Shown one piece after another: positions 51,487 to 60,386 of a stretch of DNA of 64,000 nucleotides (positions are counted from its first letter, which is position 1; each line of letters opens with the position of its first letter). The notes beneath the pieces are model-generated. The model made no database searches, was not told where the DNA came from, and saw nothing but the letters and a program-made list of their open reading frames with translations. This stretch comes from Microbacteriaceae bacterium (lineage in GTDB: Bacteria > Actinomycetota > Actinomycetes > Actinomycetales > Microbacteriaceae), in assembly GCA_009780695.1 (NCBI GenBank), contig WQZN01000007.1:1-64000 (forward strand), written 5' to 3'. Position numbers and translations under genes: made by a program.

Positions 51487-52470
51487 TCAGGCGACGATCC
51501 GGCGCCGCCGGCGCTGGGCGGCGACGATCTGCGCGAGGGCGTCGTCGAGCTCGGGGTAGCGGAACTCATAGCCCGCGGCGAGCAGCTTTTCCGGCAGGAC
51601 CCAGCGGCTCTTGAGCATGAGCTCGGCCTCGGTGCGCAGGCCGAGCGCGGCGAGCTCGAGCATCCAGCGCTGCGACGGCACCCCGAACGGCACGCCGAGC
51701 GCTGCGCGCAGCGCCTGCATGAAGCCGGCGTTGTCGGTCGGGTGCGGAGAGCCCGCGATGACCGACCCTTCGAGGCCGGGGTGACTCTGTGCGAAGCGGA
51801 TGATGCCGACGAGGTCGTCGACATGGATCCAGCTGAACTTCTGGCGGCCGCCCTGTGTGCGCGGGCGCAGGTAGGTGCGCGCCTCGAGGCGTTCCGGCGT
51901 GGCCGGCCACCAGCCGTCGTGGTTCGCGCCGCCGAGACCGAGCTTCGCAAGCAGGCTCAGCGGGCCGAGTGCGCTGCCGTCGCCGAGTGCGATCGTGATG
52001 CGCAGCGCGATGCGGCGCGTGGCGGGCAGCTCGGCCTCGAAGAGCGCGTCCTCCCACACCCGCGCGACGTCCTCGCTGAACAGCTCGGTGCCGTACTCCC
52101 CCGTCGACTCGGTCTGCGGGCGGTCGTCGGCGTGGCGGTAGATCGTCGCGGTCGAGGCGTTCACCCAGAGCGGCGCGGGGCGTGCGGATGCGGCGATGGC
52201 GGCGCCGAGCGCCCGCGTCGTCTCGACGCGGGAGCGGACGATCTCAGCGCGGTTCGCCGGCGTGTACCGGCTGTTGACGCTCTTGCCGGACAGTCCGATG
52301 ACGAGGGATGCCCCGTCCACGGCATCCTTGATCGCCGCGGCGTCGCCCCAGGGGATCTCCCCCGGGGCGCGCCCGATCGTCACGACCTCCGCGCCGCTCG
52401 TGCGGTACTCGGCAGCGAGGCGCTGCCCGAGGAATCCGGAGGCGCCGCCGATGACGACCCGCTCAGCCAT
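51487..52470 (-). CDS. TIGR01777-family NAD-dependent epimerase/dehydratase
   Basis: A 327-aa short-chain-dehydrogenase-like protein with nucleotide loop GGASGFLGQRLA (residues 8-19), NASTATIYRHADDRPQTE (active-site Tyr region) and a C-terminal DUF1731-like segment with LLAAGYEFRYPELDDAL. The family (YfcH-like) lacks a settled reaction. It lies 19 nt after the DUF885 gene in the same direction. The last residues are Arg-rich, unusual but in frame. Confidence 0.9.
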   Translation of the reverse strand: MAERVVIGGASGFLGQRLAAEYRTSGAEVVTIGRAPGEIPWGDAAAIKDAVDGASLVIGLSGKSVNSRYTPANRAEIVRSRVETTRALGAAIAASARPAPLWVNASTATIYRHADDRPQTESTGEYGTELFSEDVARVWEDALFEAELPATRRIALRITIALGDGSALGPLSLLAKLGLGGANHDGWWPATPERLEARTYLRPRTQGGRQKFSWIHVDDLVGIIRFAQSHPGLEGSVIAGSPHPTDNAGFMQALRAALGVPFGVPSQRWMLELAALGLRTEAELMLKSRWVLPEKLLAAGYEFRYPELDDALAQIVAAQRRRRRIVA

Positions 52471-52489
52471 GCCCGTCGCGCCCCGCCGC

Positions 52490-54160
52490 TCAGCCGAGCA
52501 GCGCGGTGCGCAGCGTGTCGAGGCCGACGCCGCCCATGTCGAGCGCGCGCTTGTGGAAGGCCTTGATGTCGAAGGCGTCGCCCTCGCGCGCCTTGAGCTC
52601 GTCGCGGATCTGCTCCCACACGCGCTGGCCGATCTTGTAGGCCGGCGCCTGCCCCGGCCAGCCGAGGTAGCGGTTCACCTCGAAGTCGACGAAGCCCTGC
52701 TCCATGTTGACGTTGCGGCCCATGAAGCCGAAGGCGTAGTCGCCCGACCAGATGCCGGAGCCGTCGGGCAGCGGCTTCTCGAGGTGCACGCCGAGGTCGA
52801 GCACAACGCGCGCTGCGCGCATGCGCTGGCCGTCGAGCATGCCGAGGCGGTCGGCCGGGTCCTTGAGGTAGCCGAGCTCGTCCATCAGGCGCTCGGCGTA
52901 GAGCGCCCAGCCCTCACCGTGGCCCGAGATGAACTGGTTGCGGCGCCACGAGTTGAGCTGCGCCTTGTTGTAGACGCCCGTGCCGAGCTGCAGGTGGTGC
53001 CCCGGGACGCCCTCGTGGTAGACGGTCGTCAGCTCGCGCCAGGTGTCGAACTCGGTGACCCCCGGCGGCACGCTCCACCACATGCGCCCGGCACGCGAGA
53101 AGTCCTCGGTGGGCGAGGTGTAGTAGATGCCGCCGTTCTGCGTCGGCGCGATCATGCACTCGAGACGGCGCAGCGGCTCGGGGATGTCGAATTGCGAGGC
53201 GGAGAGCTCGGCGACCGCCTGGTCGCTCTTCTCCTGCATCCAGCGGCGCAGCTCGTCCGTGCCGTGGAGCTTGCGCGAGGCATCCTGATCGAGGAATTCG
53301 ATCGCCTCGCGCACGGTCGCGCCCGGCTTGATCTGCTGGGCGATCGCCTCCTGCTCGGCGGTCATGCGCGCGAGCTCCTCGATGCCCCACTCGTAGGTCT
53401 CGTCGAGGTCGACCTTCGCACCGAGGAAGCCGCGGCTCGCGAGCGCATAGATGTCGCGGCCGACCGCATCGCGCTCGGGCGCCTCGTGCTGCAGCTCGTC
53501 GTCGAGGAAGTAGCTGAGCTCGCCGTAGGCGCGGGCGGCGGCCTGGGCTCCGCGCTGCAGGTCGGCCACGACCGACTCGGGCAGCTCGCCGCCGTCGGCG
53601 GTCTTCGCGTTCGCGGCGAAGGTCGCGAAGAAGCTGCTCTTGCCGCCCAGCTCGTCGGCCTGCTGGATGCCGATGCGCACCTGGCGCACGGCGGGGGCGT
53701 TGCCGCTCGACATGCCGACGCGCAGCGACTCGATGTAGCCGCGGACCGCCGCCGGGATGTTCGACATGCGCTTCGCGATCACGGCCCAGTCGTCGGCCGT
53801 CGCGGTCGCGGAGAGGTCGAAGACGTCGCGGAGGCCCTGCAGCGGCGAGGCGATGTTGTTCAGGTCGCGCTGCCAGAAGCCCGCGTCGTGCTTCTCGAGC
53901 TCGAGCTCGAGCTCGCGGGTCAGGTCGAGCTTGGTGATGCGGTCGGTCTCGTCCACGGGCTCGGCCGCGCTGATCTCGGCGAGCGCTGCGCGGGCGGCGG
54001 CGGCGGATGCCTGGTGGCCGGACGGCGAGAAGTCGCCGTACTCCCCCTCGCGCCCGGTGCGGCCGATGTAGACCCGGTCTTCGGGGTGGAGATCGAGCTG
54101 GGTGTCGAGCCAGCGCTCGGCGATGGCGTCGATCGCGGTGGGTGTGCGTGCCTCGGTCAT
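52490..54160 (-). CDS. DUF885-family putative metallopeptidase
   Basis: A 556-aa soluble protein. The motif HEGVPGHH at residues 382-389 is the family's zinc-peptidase-like signature (a variant of HExxH), and the following ISGHGEGWALYAERL supplies a likely third ligand. There is no signal peptide, so it is cytosolic. Several DUF885 proteins are carboxypeptidases or esterases, but the substrate here is unknown. The ATG at 54160 has AAAGGA 5 nt upstream. It is followed by the epimerase gene. Confidence 0.9.
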   Translation of the reverse strand: MTEARTPTAIDAIAERWLDTQLDLHPEDRVYIGRTGREGEYGDFSPSGHQASAAAARAALAEISAAEPVDETDRITKLDLTRELELELEKHDAGFWQRDLNNIASPLQGLRDVFDLSATATADDWAVIAKRMSNIPAAVRGYIESLRVGMSSGNAPAVRQVRIGIQQADELGGKSSFFATFAANAKTADGGELPESVVADLQRGAQAAARAYGELSYFLDDELQHEAPERDAVGRDIYALASRGFLGAKVDLDETYEWGIEELARMTAEQEAIAQQIKPGATVREAIEFLDQDASRKLHGTDELRRWMQEKSDQAVAELSASQFDIPEPLRRLECMIAPTQNGGIYYTSPTEDFSRAGRMWWSVPPGVTEFDTWRELTTVYHEGVPGHHLQLGTGVYNKAQLNSWRRNQFISGHGEGWALYAERLMDELGYLKDPADRLGMLDGQRMRAARVVLDLGVHLEKPLPDGSGIWSGDYAFGFMGRNVNMEQGFVDFEVNRYLGWPGQAPAYKIGQRVWEQIRDELKAREGDAFDIKAFHKRALDMGGVGLDTLRTALLG

Positions 54161-54233
54161 CGGTGTCCTTTCAACGCGTCCTCGGCCTCCGCACGCCGCG
54201 AGCGGCTCGGTCGACCAACGGGGTACTTCAAAA

Positions 54234-56921
54234 CTAATGCGCGGCCGCGTCCCAATCGGAGCCCCGGCCGACCTGGACGGTGAGCGGGACGCTCAGTTCC
54301 GCTGCGCCGGCCATGCGGCGCTTGACGATCTCTTCCAGCGTGTCCCACTCCCCCGAGGCGACCTCGAAGATGAGCTCGTCGTGCACCTGCAGCAGCATGC
54401 GGGACTCGAGTGCGGCATCCGCCATGTCGGCCGCGACGCCCAGCATCGCGATCTTCATGATGTCGGCCGCCGAACCCTGGATCGGCGAGTTGAGCGCCGC
54501 GCGCTCGGCGTTGTCGCGCAGCACCCGGTTCAGGCTGTTGAGGTCGGGGAACGGGCGGCGGCGGCCGAAGATCGTCTCGGTGTAGCCGTCGACCTTGGCC
54601 TGCGCGACGACGTTGCGGAGGTAGTCGCGCACGCCGCCGAAGCGCTCGAAGTAGTCGGCCATGAGCTGCTTCGCCTCGCCCTGCGAGATGCGCAGCTGCT
54701 TCGCGAGGCCGAAGGGGCCGAGGCCGTAGGCCAGGCCGTACGACATGGCCTTGACCTTCGAGCGCATCAGGGGCGTCACGTCTTCCGGGGCGACCCCGAA
54801 GACGTGCGAGCCGACGTAGCGGTGCAGGTCTTCGCCCTCGTTGAACGCGGCGATCAGGCCGGCGTCGCCCGACAGGTGCGCCATGATGCGCATCTCGATC
54901 TGGGAGTAGTCGGCCGTGAGCAGGCACTCGAAGCCCTCGCCCGCGACGAACGCCGAACGGATCTGGCGCCCCGTCTCGGACCGCACCGGGATGTTCTGCA
55001 GGTTCGGGTCGTTCGACGAGATGCGCCCGGTCGCGGCGCCGACCTGGTCGTAGGTCGTGTGGATGCGGCCGCCCTGGTCGATCGCCTTCTCGAGCGTCTC
55101 GATCATCTGCTTGAGCTTGGTCGCGTCGCGGTGGCGCAGCAGCGCGTCGAGGAAGATGAAGCCCTCGGTGTCGGGGTCGACCTTCTCGAGCAGGTCGGCG
55201 AGCGACTCGGCATCCGTCGAGTACCCGGTCTTCGTCTTGCGCGTGAAGGGCAGGTGCAGGTCCTCGAAGAGGACGGTCTGCAGCTGCTTGGGGCTGCCCA
55301 TGTTGACCTCGCGGCCGATGGCCAGGAAGGCGGCCTGCTGGTATTCGTCAGCCTGGGCCGTGAGCGCCTCGCGCTGCCCCTTCAGCACATCGGCCGCGAC
55401 GGTGACGCCCGTGAGCTCCATGCGGGCGAGCACCTCGACGAGAGGCACCTCGATCGTCTCGTAGACGCGCTTGGTGCCTTCCGCGAACGCGGTGTCGAGG
55501 TCGTGCGCGATGCGCAGCACGTACCAGGCGAGGGTCGCCGGCGAGAGGGGCTCGGCGTCGGGCACGAGCTGGTTGGGGTCGGGCACGGGCAGCGTCTCGC
55601 CGAGCACCTCGTAGACCTGGGCGGGCAGGTCGGCGGGCGCCTTCGCGGGGTTGAGGATGGCGCCGGCGACGCGCGTGTCGGCGGCGACGCCGCGGATGGG
55701 CAGACCGGCGGCGGCGGATGCCTTGAGCTGCCGCTTCGCGTCGAAGAACCACTTCGGCTGCGCCGGGTCGGCGAGCCACGCCTCGAAGGCCGCGTAGTCG
55801 CTCGTGCCGGCCTTGAACGGCACATAAGCGCTGTCGTCGTCGACGGCGAGGCCGTAGCCGGCCACCCCGGCGGGCCCGTGGTCGAGCTGGACGCCGACCG
55901 GGCGCCCTGCGACCTTCCTGAGCCAGTGCGCGAGCTCTTCGTCGACGAGGGTCTTGACGGCGGGGGCGGTCTCGACCTCGGCGACGGGCTCGATGGTCTC
56001 GGCGGAGGCGCCGGCCGAGGCATCCCCCGGGCTCGCCTTCAGCACCCGGTCGAGCAGAGTGCGGAACTGCAGGCGACCGAAGACGTCGCGCACGGCCTGC
56101 TCGTTCACCGCGCGGCGCTCGAGGTCGGCGGGGCCGAGCGGCAGCTCGACGTCGCGCACGAGCGCGTTCAGGCGGCGGTTGCGCAGCGCGTTCTCTTTCT
56201 GTTCGCGCAGCTTCTCGCCCACGACGCCCTTGATCTGGTCGGCGTTGGCGACGATCTCTTCGACCGTGCCGTACTGTGCGATCCACTTGGCGGCCGTCTT
56301 CGGGCCGACCTTGTCGACGCCGGGCAGGTTGTCGGCCTTCTCGCCCGTGAGCGCCGCGAGCTCGGGGTACTGGTGGGGCCACACCTCGTACTTGTCGAAG
56401 ACAGCCTGCGCGTCGTAGCGCTTGAGCTCGCTCACGCCGAGCACGCTCGGGTAGAGCACCGTCACGTCGTCGTTGACGAGCTGGAAGCTGTCGCGGTCGC
56501 CCGAGACGACGAGGACGTCGTAGCCCTGCTCGGAGCCCTGCGTCGAGAGCGTGGCGAGGATGTCGTCGGCCTCGAAGTCCTCTTTGGTGAGCCACTGCAC
56601 GTTCATCGCGGTGAGCGCTTCCTGCAGCAGCGGCACCTGGCCGATGAACTCGGGCGGCGTCTCGCCGCGGCCGCCCTTGTATTCCGGGTATTCGCGCGTG
56701 CGGAACGAGAAGCGGCTGATGTCGAACGCGACGCCGAGGTGGGTCGGCTCGTAGTCCTTCAGCAGTTTGAGGAGCATCGAGATGAAGCCGTGGATGGCCT
56801 CGGTGTGCTGCCCGTCGTCGGTGATGAAGCGGCCGGCCGGCAGCAGCGCGAAGAACGCGCGGAACGCCAGCGAATGGCCGTCGATGATCATCAAAGTAGG
56901 CTTCTTGGGCGTATCTGGCAC
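54234..56921 (-). CDS. polA: DNA polymerase I
   Basis: An 895-aa enzyme with an N-terminal 5' nuclease (MIIDGHSLAFRAFF, VSGDRDSFQLV), a degenerate 3'-5' exonuclease domain, and a C-terminal polymerase: motif A ADYSQIEMR, motif B KVKAMSYGLAYG, motif C LLQVHDELIFE. The exonuclease start reads VQLDHGPAG instead of the DxE pair, so proofreading is probably lost, as in other actinobacterial PolA. The GTG at 56921 lies 7 nt after a TAGGCT -10, so the message is leaderless. The promoter is of RecA-independent DNA-damage type. Confidence 0.97.
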   Translation of the reverse strand: MPDTPKKPTLMIIDGHSLAFRAFFALLPAGRFITDDGQHTEAIHGFISMLLKLLKDYEPTHLGVAFDISRFSFRTREYPEYKGGRGETPPEFIGQVPLLQEALTAMNVQWLTKEDFEADDILATLSTQGSEQGYDVLVVSGDRDSFQLVNDDVTVLYPSVLGVSELKRYDAQAVFDKYEVWPHQYPELAALTGEKADNLPGVDKVGPKTAAKWIAQYGTVEEIVANADQIKGVVGEKLREQKENALRNRRLNALVRDVELPLGPADLERRAVNEQAVRDVFGRLQFRTLLDRVLKASPGDASAGASAETIEPVAEVETAPAVKTLVDEELAHWLRKVAGRPVGVQLDHGPAGVAGYGLAVDDDSAYVPFKAGTSDYAAFEAWLADPAQPKWFFDAKRQLKASAAAGLPIRGVAADTRVAGAILNPAKAPADLPAQVYEVLGETLPVPDPNQLVPDAEPLSPATLAWYVLRIAHDLDTAFAEGTKRVYETIEVPLVEVLARMELTGVTVAADVLKGQREALTAQADEYQQAAFLAIGREVNMGSPKQLQTVLFEDLHLPFTRKTKTGYSTDAESLADLLEKVDPDTEGFIFLDALLRHRDATKLKQMIETLEKAIDQGGRIHTTYDQVGAATGRISSNDPNLQNIPVRSETGRQIRSAFVAGEGFECLLTADYSQIEMRIMAHLSGDAGLIAAFNEGEDLHRYVGSHVFGVAPEDVTPLMRSKVKAMSYGLAYGLGPFGLAKQLRISQGEAKQLMADYFERFGGVRDYLRNVVAQAKVDGYTETIFGRRRPFPDLNSLNRVLRDNAERAALNSPIQGSAADIMKIAMLGVAADMADAALESRMLLQVHDELIFEVASGEWDTLEEIVKRRMAGAAELSVPLTVQVGRGSDWDAAAH

Positions 56922-56928
56922 GGATGTC

Positions 56929-56950
56929 AGCCTAGCGACGGCCACCGACA
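56929..56950 (-). promoter_or_regulatory. polA promoter of RecA-independent DNA-damage type
   Basis: On the minus strand TGTCGGTG-N8-TAGGCT, 7 nt before the GTG. The 14 bases TGTCGGTGGCCGTC are identical to those of uvrA at the same spacing. Confidence 0.8.
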
Positions 56951-56985
56951 CCGGGCCCCTTCCGATGGGTCGCGAAAGGACCGAG

Positions 56986-57402
56986 ATGACCGACAACGAT
57001 GTCGAGTGGTGGGCAGGGCGGGGCGCCGGCGCGCTCGCCGAGAAGATGGGCATCGAGATCGTGGAGTTCGATCGCGAGCACGCGGTGGCCCGCATGCCCG
57101 TCGAGGGCAACACGCAGCCCATCGGCCTCCTCCACGGCGGCGCGTACTGCGTGCTCGGCGAGTCGCTCGGCTCGATGCACGCGAACTACCTGGCGCGGCT
57201 CGGCGGCGAGCACCGCGTGGCCGTGGGCGTCGACATCAACGCGACCCACACCGGGTCGGCGACGGGCGGCTATGTGACGGGCACGGCGCGGGTCATCCAC
57301 TCGGGCCGCACGCTCACCGTGCACGAGATCGTCGTGACCGACGAGAACGGCCGCCGCTGCTCGACGCTGCGCATCACCAACCTGATCAAGGACGCGAAGT
57401 AG
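56986..57402 (+). CDS. PaaI-like hotdog-fold thioesterase
   Basis: A 138-aa acyl-CoA thioesterase of the hotdog fold. The active-site region LLHGGAYCVLGESLGSMHA and the GVDINATHTGS strand are typical of the PaaI/menI-like group. The ATG at 56986 has GAAAGGA 6 nt upstream; an earlier ATG at 56965 is less well supported. It is divergent from polA with a 64-nt gap. The substrate is unknown; aromatic or menaquinone precursors are possible. Confidence 0.88.
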   Translation: MTDNDVEWWAGRGAGALAEKMGIEIVEFDREHAVARMPVEGNTQPIGLLHGGAYCVLGESLGSMHANYLARLGGEHRVAVGVDINATHTGSATGGYVTGTARVIHSGRTLTVHEIVVTDENGRRCSTLRITNLIKDAK

Positions 57403-57426
57403 GTCGCTCGGCAGGGTGCCCGGCCC

Positions 57427-57552
57427 CGGTCGTCGCAAAGTCTCGCTAACGGCGCCCGGTCGGCGATTAATCGACGACCGGCGCAAGCGTCGCGCGGGCG
57501 GTCGTCACAGAGTCGCGGTATCCGCGCACGGTCGGCGACTAATCGACGACCG
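57427..57552. repeat. Tandem pair of 54-nt palindromic repeats
   Basis: Copies at 57427-57480 and 57499-57552 (period 72). Each begins CGGTCGTC and ends CGACGACCG and holds a 24-nt near-palindrome centred on ATTAAT or ACTAAT. They agree at most positions. The second copy overlaps the 3' end of the BadF-type kinase gene. The ends resemble the CydDC linker units. Confidence 0.8.
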
Positions 57553-58557
57553 GGGCGCGGCGGCGGGGTCACACAGGCCTTTGAGCGCGGCGCGCATCGC
57601 CACGTCGTCGAGGCCGAGCGACCGGTAGGCCACCAGGGCCGCGCCGCGGACCGCGTCGAGGGCGGTGGGCACGAGGCGAGCGCCCGCCGCGGGGGCGTCG
57701 GCCAGGGCATCCGCCACCCTCGACCGGAACGCGGGCGTCTCGGCGAGCGAGCCGTACAGCGCGACCGGTGCGCTCGGCGCCGCGATGAGCGGAGCGAGCA
57801 GGCGGATGCCGCGCGCCGTCTTGCGCGCGAGCTCGCGCACCGCGGCATCGGCGAGCGGCGAGGTGTCGGCGGCGGCCGTGACCGCCGGAGCGAGGCGCCC
57901 GTAGCGGTGCCGGACCTCCATCGGGTCGTCGACCCCGAGCGCGAGGACGGCGCGGCGCAGCCCGGGGACGTCATCCGCGCCCCAGAACGCGAGGACGGAG
58001 CCGACGAACGCGGCATCCTCCTCCCCCGCCGCGCCCGTCAGGATGAGCTGCATCGCCTCGAACACGAGGTGCCTCGCCGCGCCCGCATAGTGCTCGAACT
58101 GGCCGCTCTCGACCTCGGCGTCGTCCTCGTCGATCGCGAGGATCATCGAGCCCGTGCCCGCGATGACGACGATGCCGGCCTCGCCGAGCAGGGCGCCGCG
58201 GTGCGCGGCGACGGCGTCGTTGACGATCGTTCGCGGGCACGTGAGGCCGGGGACGTCGAAGAACCCGGCTGCCCAGCTGTTGTCGCCGTCGCCCTGGTTG
58301 GAACCCGCCCGGCTGATGTTGGACAGACCCGCGGCGAGGTGCACGGCGTCGCGCGGGTCGAGTCCCGCGGAGTCGAGGCAGCGGGCGGTGGTCTCCGCGG
58401 TGTTGCGCGCGGCATCCGCGTTCAGGTGCTTCGCTCCGCCCGGGCCGGACGACTCGGCGAGCAGCGCCCCGTCGAGCCCGAAGCAGGCGACGCGAGTGTG
58501 CGTTCCGCCGGAGTCCGCGGCGATCACGAAGGGGCGGTGGTCGCCGTCGACTGCCAT
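57505..58557 (-). CDS. BadF/BadG-type kinase (N-acetylglucosamine kinase-like)
   Basis: A 350-aa ASKHA-fold sugar kinase. Phosphate-1 motif DSGGTHTRVACF is at residues 15-26, GIVVIAGTGSM is the ATP loop, and a conserved NDAVAAHRGALLG lies before it. Closest in type to GlcNAc kinases; the substrate is inferred. The ATG at 58557 lies 6 nt from a TAGCCT -10, so it is leaderless. The last 15 or so residues (RSSISRRPCADTATL) are encoded by a repeat unit and are probably not part of the original protein. Confidence 0.85.
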   Translation of the reverse strand: MAVDGDHRPFVIAADSGGTHTRVACFGLDGALLAESSGPGGAKHLNADAARNTAETTARCLDSAGLDPRDAVHLAAGLSNISRAGSNQGDGDNSWAAGFFDVPGLTCPRTIVNDAVAAHRGALLGEAGIVVIAGTGSMILAIDEDDAEVESGQFEHYAGAARHLVFEAMQLILTGAAGEEDAAFVGSVLAFWGADDVPGLRRAVLALGVDDPMEVRHRYGRLAPAVTAAADTSPLADAAVRELARKTARGIRLLAPLIAAPSAPVALYGSLAETPAFRSRVADALADAPAAGARLVPTALDAVRGAALVAYRSLGLDDVAMRAALKGLCDPAAAPRSSISRRPCADTATL

Positions 58558-58781
58558 CCCCCGAGGCTAGCGGTCGGCACTCGCGGTTGGCACCGCGGTC
58601 GGCACGGGCGGTCGGCACCGCCGCAACTCACCCCTCGGGGCAGTTCGGGCGCGCTTTGCTGCGAGGTGTCAGCCCGAACTCACACTTCGGGGAAAGCGGG
58701 CTGGGGTAAGTGGGTTGGGGCAGCTGGGCTGGGGCGGCTGCGCTTGCCGGTCGCGCTCGGCGATGGCTAGCGTCGGGGGCT
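58558..58781. other. Repeat-rich and G-rich spacer
   Basis: 224 nt without a gene. It holds three or four close copies of GCGGTCGGCAC (58568-58618), an inverted repeat AGTTCGGGC/GCCCGAACT (58642-58680), a near-direct repeat AACTCAC...TCGGGG, and six G-tracts from 58698 to 58734 in the plus strand, a quadruplex-like pattern. The far end carries the methyltransferase promoter. Confidence 0.75.
58744..58773 (+). promoter_or_regulatory. Methyltransferase promoter, leaderless type
   Basis: TTGCCG, 18-nt spacer, TAGCGT, with the GTG start 8 nt after the -10 and no ribosome site. Confidence 0.6.
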
Positions 58782-59669
58782 GTGACCTATCAGGACCCCC
58801 TCGCCTATCTGCTCGGACTCGAGGGCATGGCGTTGCTCGACGCGTGGGCAGGCGATCACGACCGCGCGTTCACCGAGGCGCGGATCGCCGAGATCCGCCG
58901 GCTGCTCGACGACGAGCGGCTGCGCGATCGCGGCGTCGACACCGAGACGGTCGCCGCCGATGTCTCATACGCGCAGCAGGCACCCGAGTACGACGCGAAT
59001 GCGGGCGGCGGACTGTTCGCGCTCGACGAGCCCGTGGTCGCGCGCTTCCTCGAGGGGCGAGAGGCGGGTGTGGCCCTGGATGCCGCCTGCGGCACGGGCC
59101 GGTTCGCCGAGTTCCTCGCGGGGCGCGGCCATCGCGTGGTCGGCGTCGACGGATCCCCCGACATGCTCGAGCTCGCGCGCCGGCGCGTGCCCGACGGCGA
59201 GTTCCACCTCGGGCAGCTCGACGGTCTGCCGCTGCCCGACGACTCGGTCGACGTCATCGTCTGCGGGCTCGCGCTCGTGCACGTGCGCGATCTCGCGCCG
59301 GTGCTCGCCGAGTTCGCGCGCGTGCTGCGGCCGGGCGGGGACCTGGTGATCTCGGACATCCATCACGAGCTCGCGAACCTCGGGTCTGCGATCAAGGGCG
59401 TGGGGCCCGGCGGCGAACGGCGCATCGCGCCCACGTTCCGGCATCCGCTCGGCGACTACCTGCGGGCTGCGCTGGATGCCGGGCTCGACGTGCGCGGCTG
59501 CGAGGAGCCGAACGTCGCGTGGGGCGGCCCGATTCCGGAGGCGGCCACCGAGATCGGCGACTGGGCGGTGTGGCCGTGGTCGCTCATGGCCTACGCCCCC
59601 GAGGTCACCCGGGCGGTGTCGGGGCGCCCGAACCTCGTGGTGTGGCACTTCGCGCAGCCGGCGAGGTGA
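58782..59669 (+). CDS. SAM-dependent class I methyltransferase
   Basis: A 295-aa methyltransferase: an N-terminal helical part (about residues 1-90), then motif I LDAACGTGRFAEFLAGRGHRVVGVDGS (about 102-128), motif II LPDDSVDVIVCGLALVHV and LRPGGDLVISD. Methyltransferase type 11 or UbiE-like. The target is unknown. The GTG at 58782 directly follows its promoter; a longer reading would start inside the G-rich spacer. The DUF218 gene is 13 nt downstream. Confidence 0.88.
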   Translation: MTYQDPLAYLLGLEGMALLDAWAGDHDRAFTEARIAEIRRLLDDERLRDRGVDTETVAADVSYAQQAPEYDANAGGGLFALDEPVVARFLEGREAGVALDAACGTGRFAEFLAGRGHRVVGVDGSPDMLELARRRVPDGEFHLGQLDGLPLPDDSVDVIVCGLALVHVRDLAPVLAEFARVLRPGGDLVISDIHHELANLGSAIKGVGPGGERRIAPTFRHPLGDYLRAALDAGLDVRGCEEPNVAWGGPIPEAATEIGDWAVWPWSLMAYAPEVTRAVSGRPNLVVWHFAQPAR

Positions 59670-59682
59670 GGAGGTCTCGGGC

Positions 59683-60339
59683 ATGTCCGATGTGAGACGC
59701 GGCAAGCCGGCGCCACCATGCGCGGCCTTGCGCGAGCGGATGCCGCAGCAAGCGGCGATGGTGAGCGCTGGTGCCGCGCTCGCCGCAGCTGTGGTCGCGG
59801 CCGAGGTGCTGCACTGGCGCGCGAGCCGTGCCGAGCTCGGCGACGCCCCGCGCAACGACGGCACCGAGGCCGTCGTGGTGCTCGGGTATCGGGATCGCGC
59901 CCGCGGCGGCCGTGCGAACTGGATCAACAGGTGGCGGGTGCGCGCCGGCATCCGTTCGCTCGACCCGACGGCGCGCGAGAGCCTGCTCGTGCTCTGCGGC
60001 GGCGCCGTCGGCGGCTGGGTCCCCGAGGCGGAACTGATGGCGGCGTATGCCCGTGAGCTCGGCTACGCCGGCCCGATCGCGCTCGACACGCGCAGCACGA
60101 CGACGTGGCAGAACATCGAGAACGCGGCCGCGCTGATCGAGGATGCCGGCGCGATCAAGATCGTCTCGAACGCGCTGCACGCGGCGAAGGGGCGGCGGTA
60201 CCTGGTCGCGCAACGCCCCGACCTCGCCGCGCGGCTCGTGCGCGCCGATGACCACCGCCTCGGCGAGCAGTGGTGGCTCGGCCCGTTCGCGGTGTATCGC
60301 GACCTGCGGCACACGCTGGGCTCGTGGCGCCGTGGGTAG
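59683..60339 (+). CDS. DUF218/YdcF-like membrane-anchored protein
   Basis: A 218-aa protein with one N-terminal helix (about residues 22-38) and a DUF218 domain: [33 protein letters not shown] and the conserved DTRSTTTWQNIENAAALI. ElyC/SanA-like relatives act in envelope integrity. The ATG at 59683 has AGGAGG 8 nt upstream. It is separated from pdtaR by a shared terminator. Confidence 0.88.
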   Translation: MSDVRRGKPAPPCAALRERMPQQAAMVSAGAALAAAVVAAEVLHWRASRAELGDAPRNDGTEAVVVLGYRDRARGGRANWINRWRVRAGIRSLDPTARESLLVLCGGAVGGWVPEAELMAAYARELGYAGPIALDTRSTTTWQNIENAAALIEDAGAIKIVSNALHAAKGRRYLVAQRPDLAARLVRADDHRLGEQWWLGPFAVYRDLRHTLGSWRRG

Positions 60340-60341
60340 AA

Positions 60342-60373
60342 GAAGAGCGGATGCCCGCAGGCATCCGCTCTTC
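60342..60373. terminator. Bidirectional terminator between DUF218 gene and pdtaR
   Basis: A 14-bp perfect stem (GAAGAGCGGATGCC and its complement) with loop CGCA, 2 nt past one stop and 13 nt from the other. Confidence 0.9.
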
Positions 60374-60386
60374 ATGACGTCTCCGC

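Noticed and set aside
57427..57552. Possible CRISPR array
   Set aside because: Only two imperfect units, each palindromic along its length, with no conserved short repeat plus unique spacer pattern and no cas genes.
57416..57628. Small plus-strand frame with repeated GRRLIDDR
   Set aside because: The repeats are the DNA palindromic units, not a protein; the frame has no start signal and overlaps the kinase.
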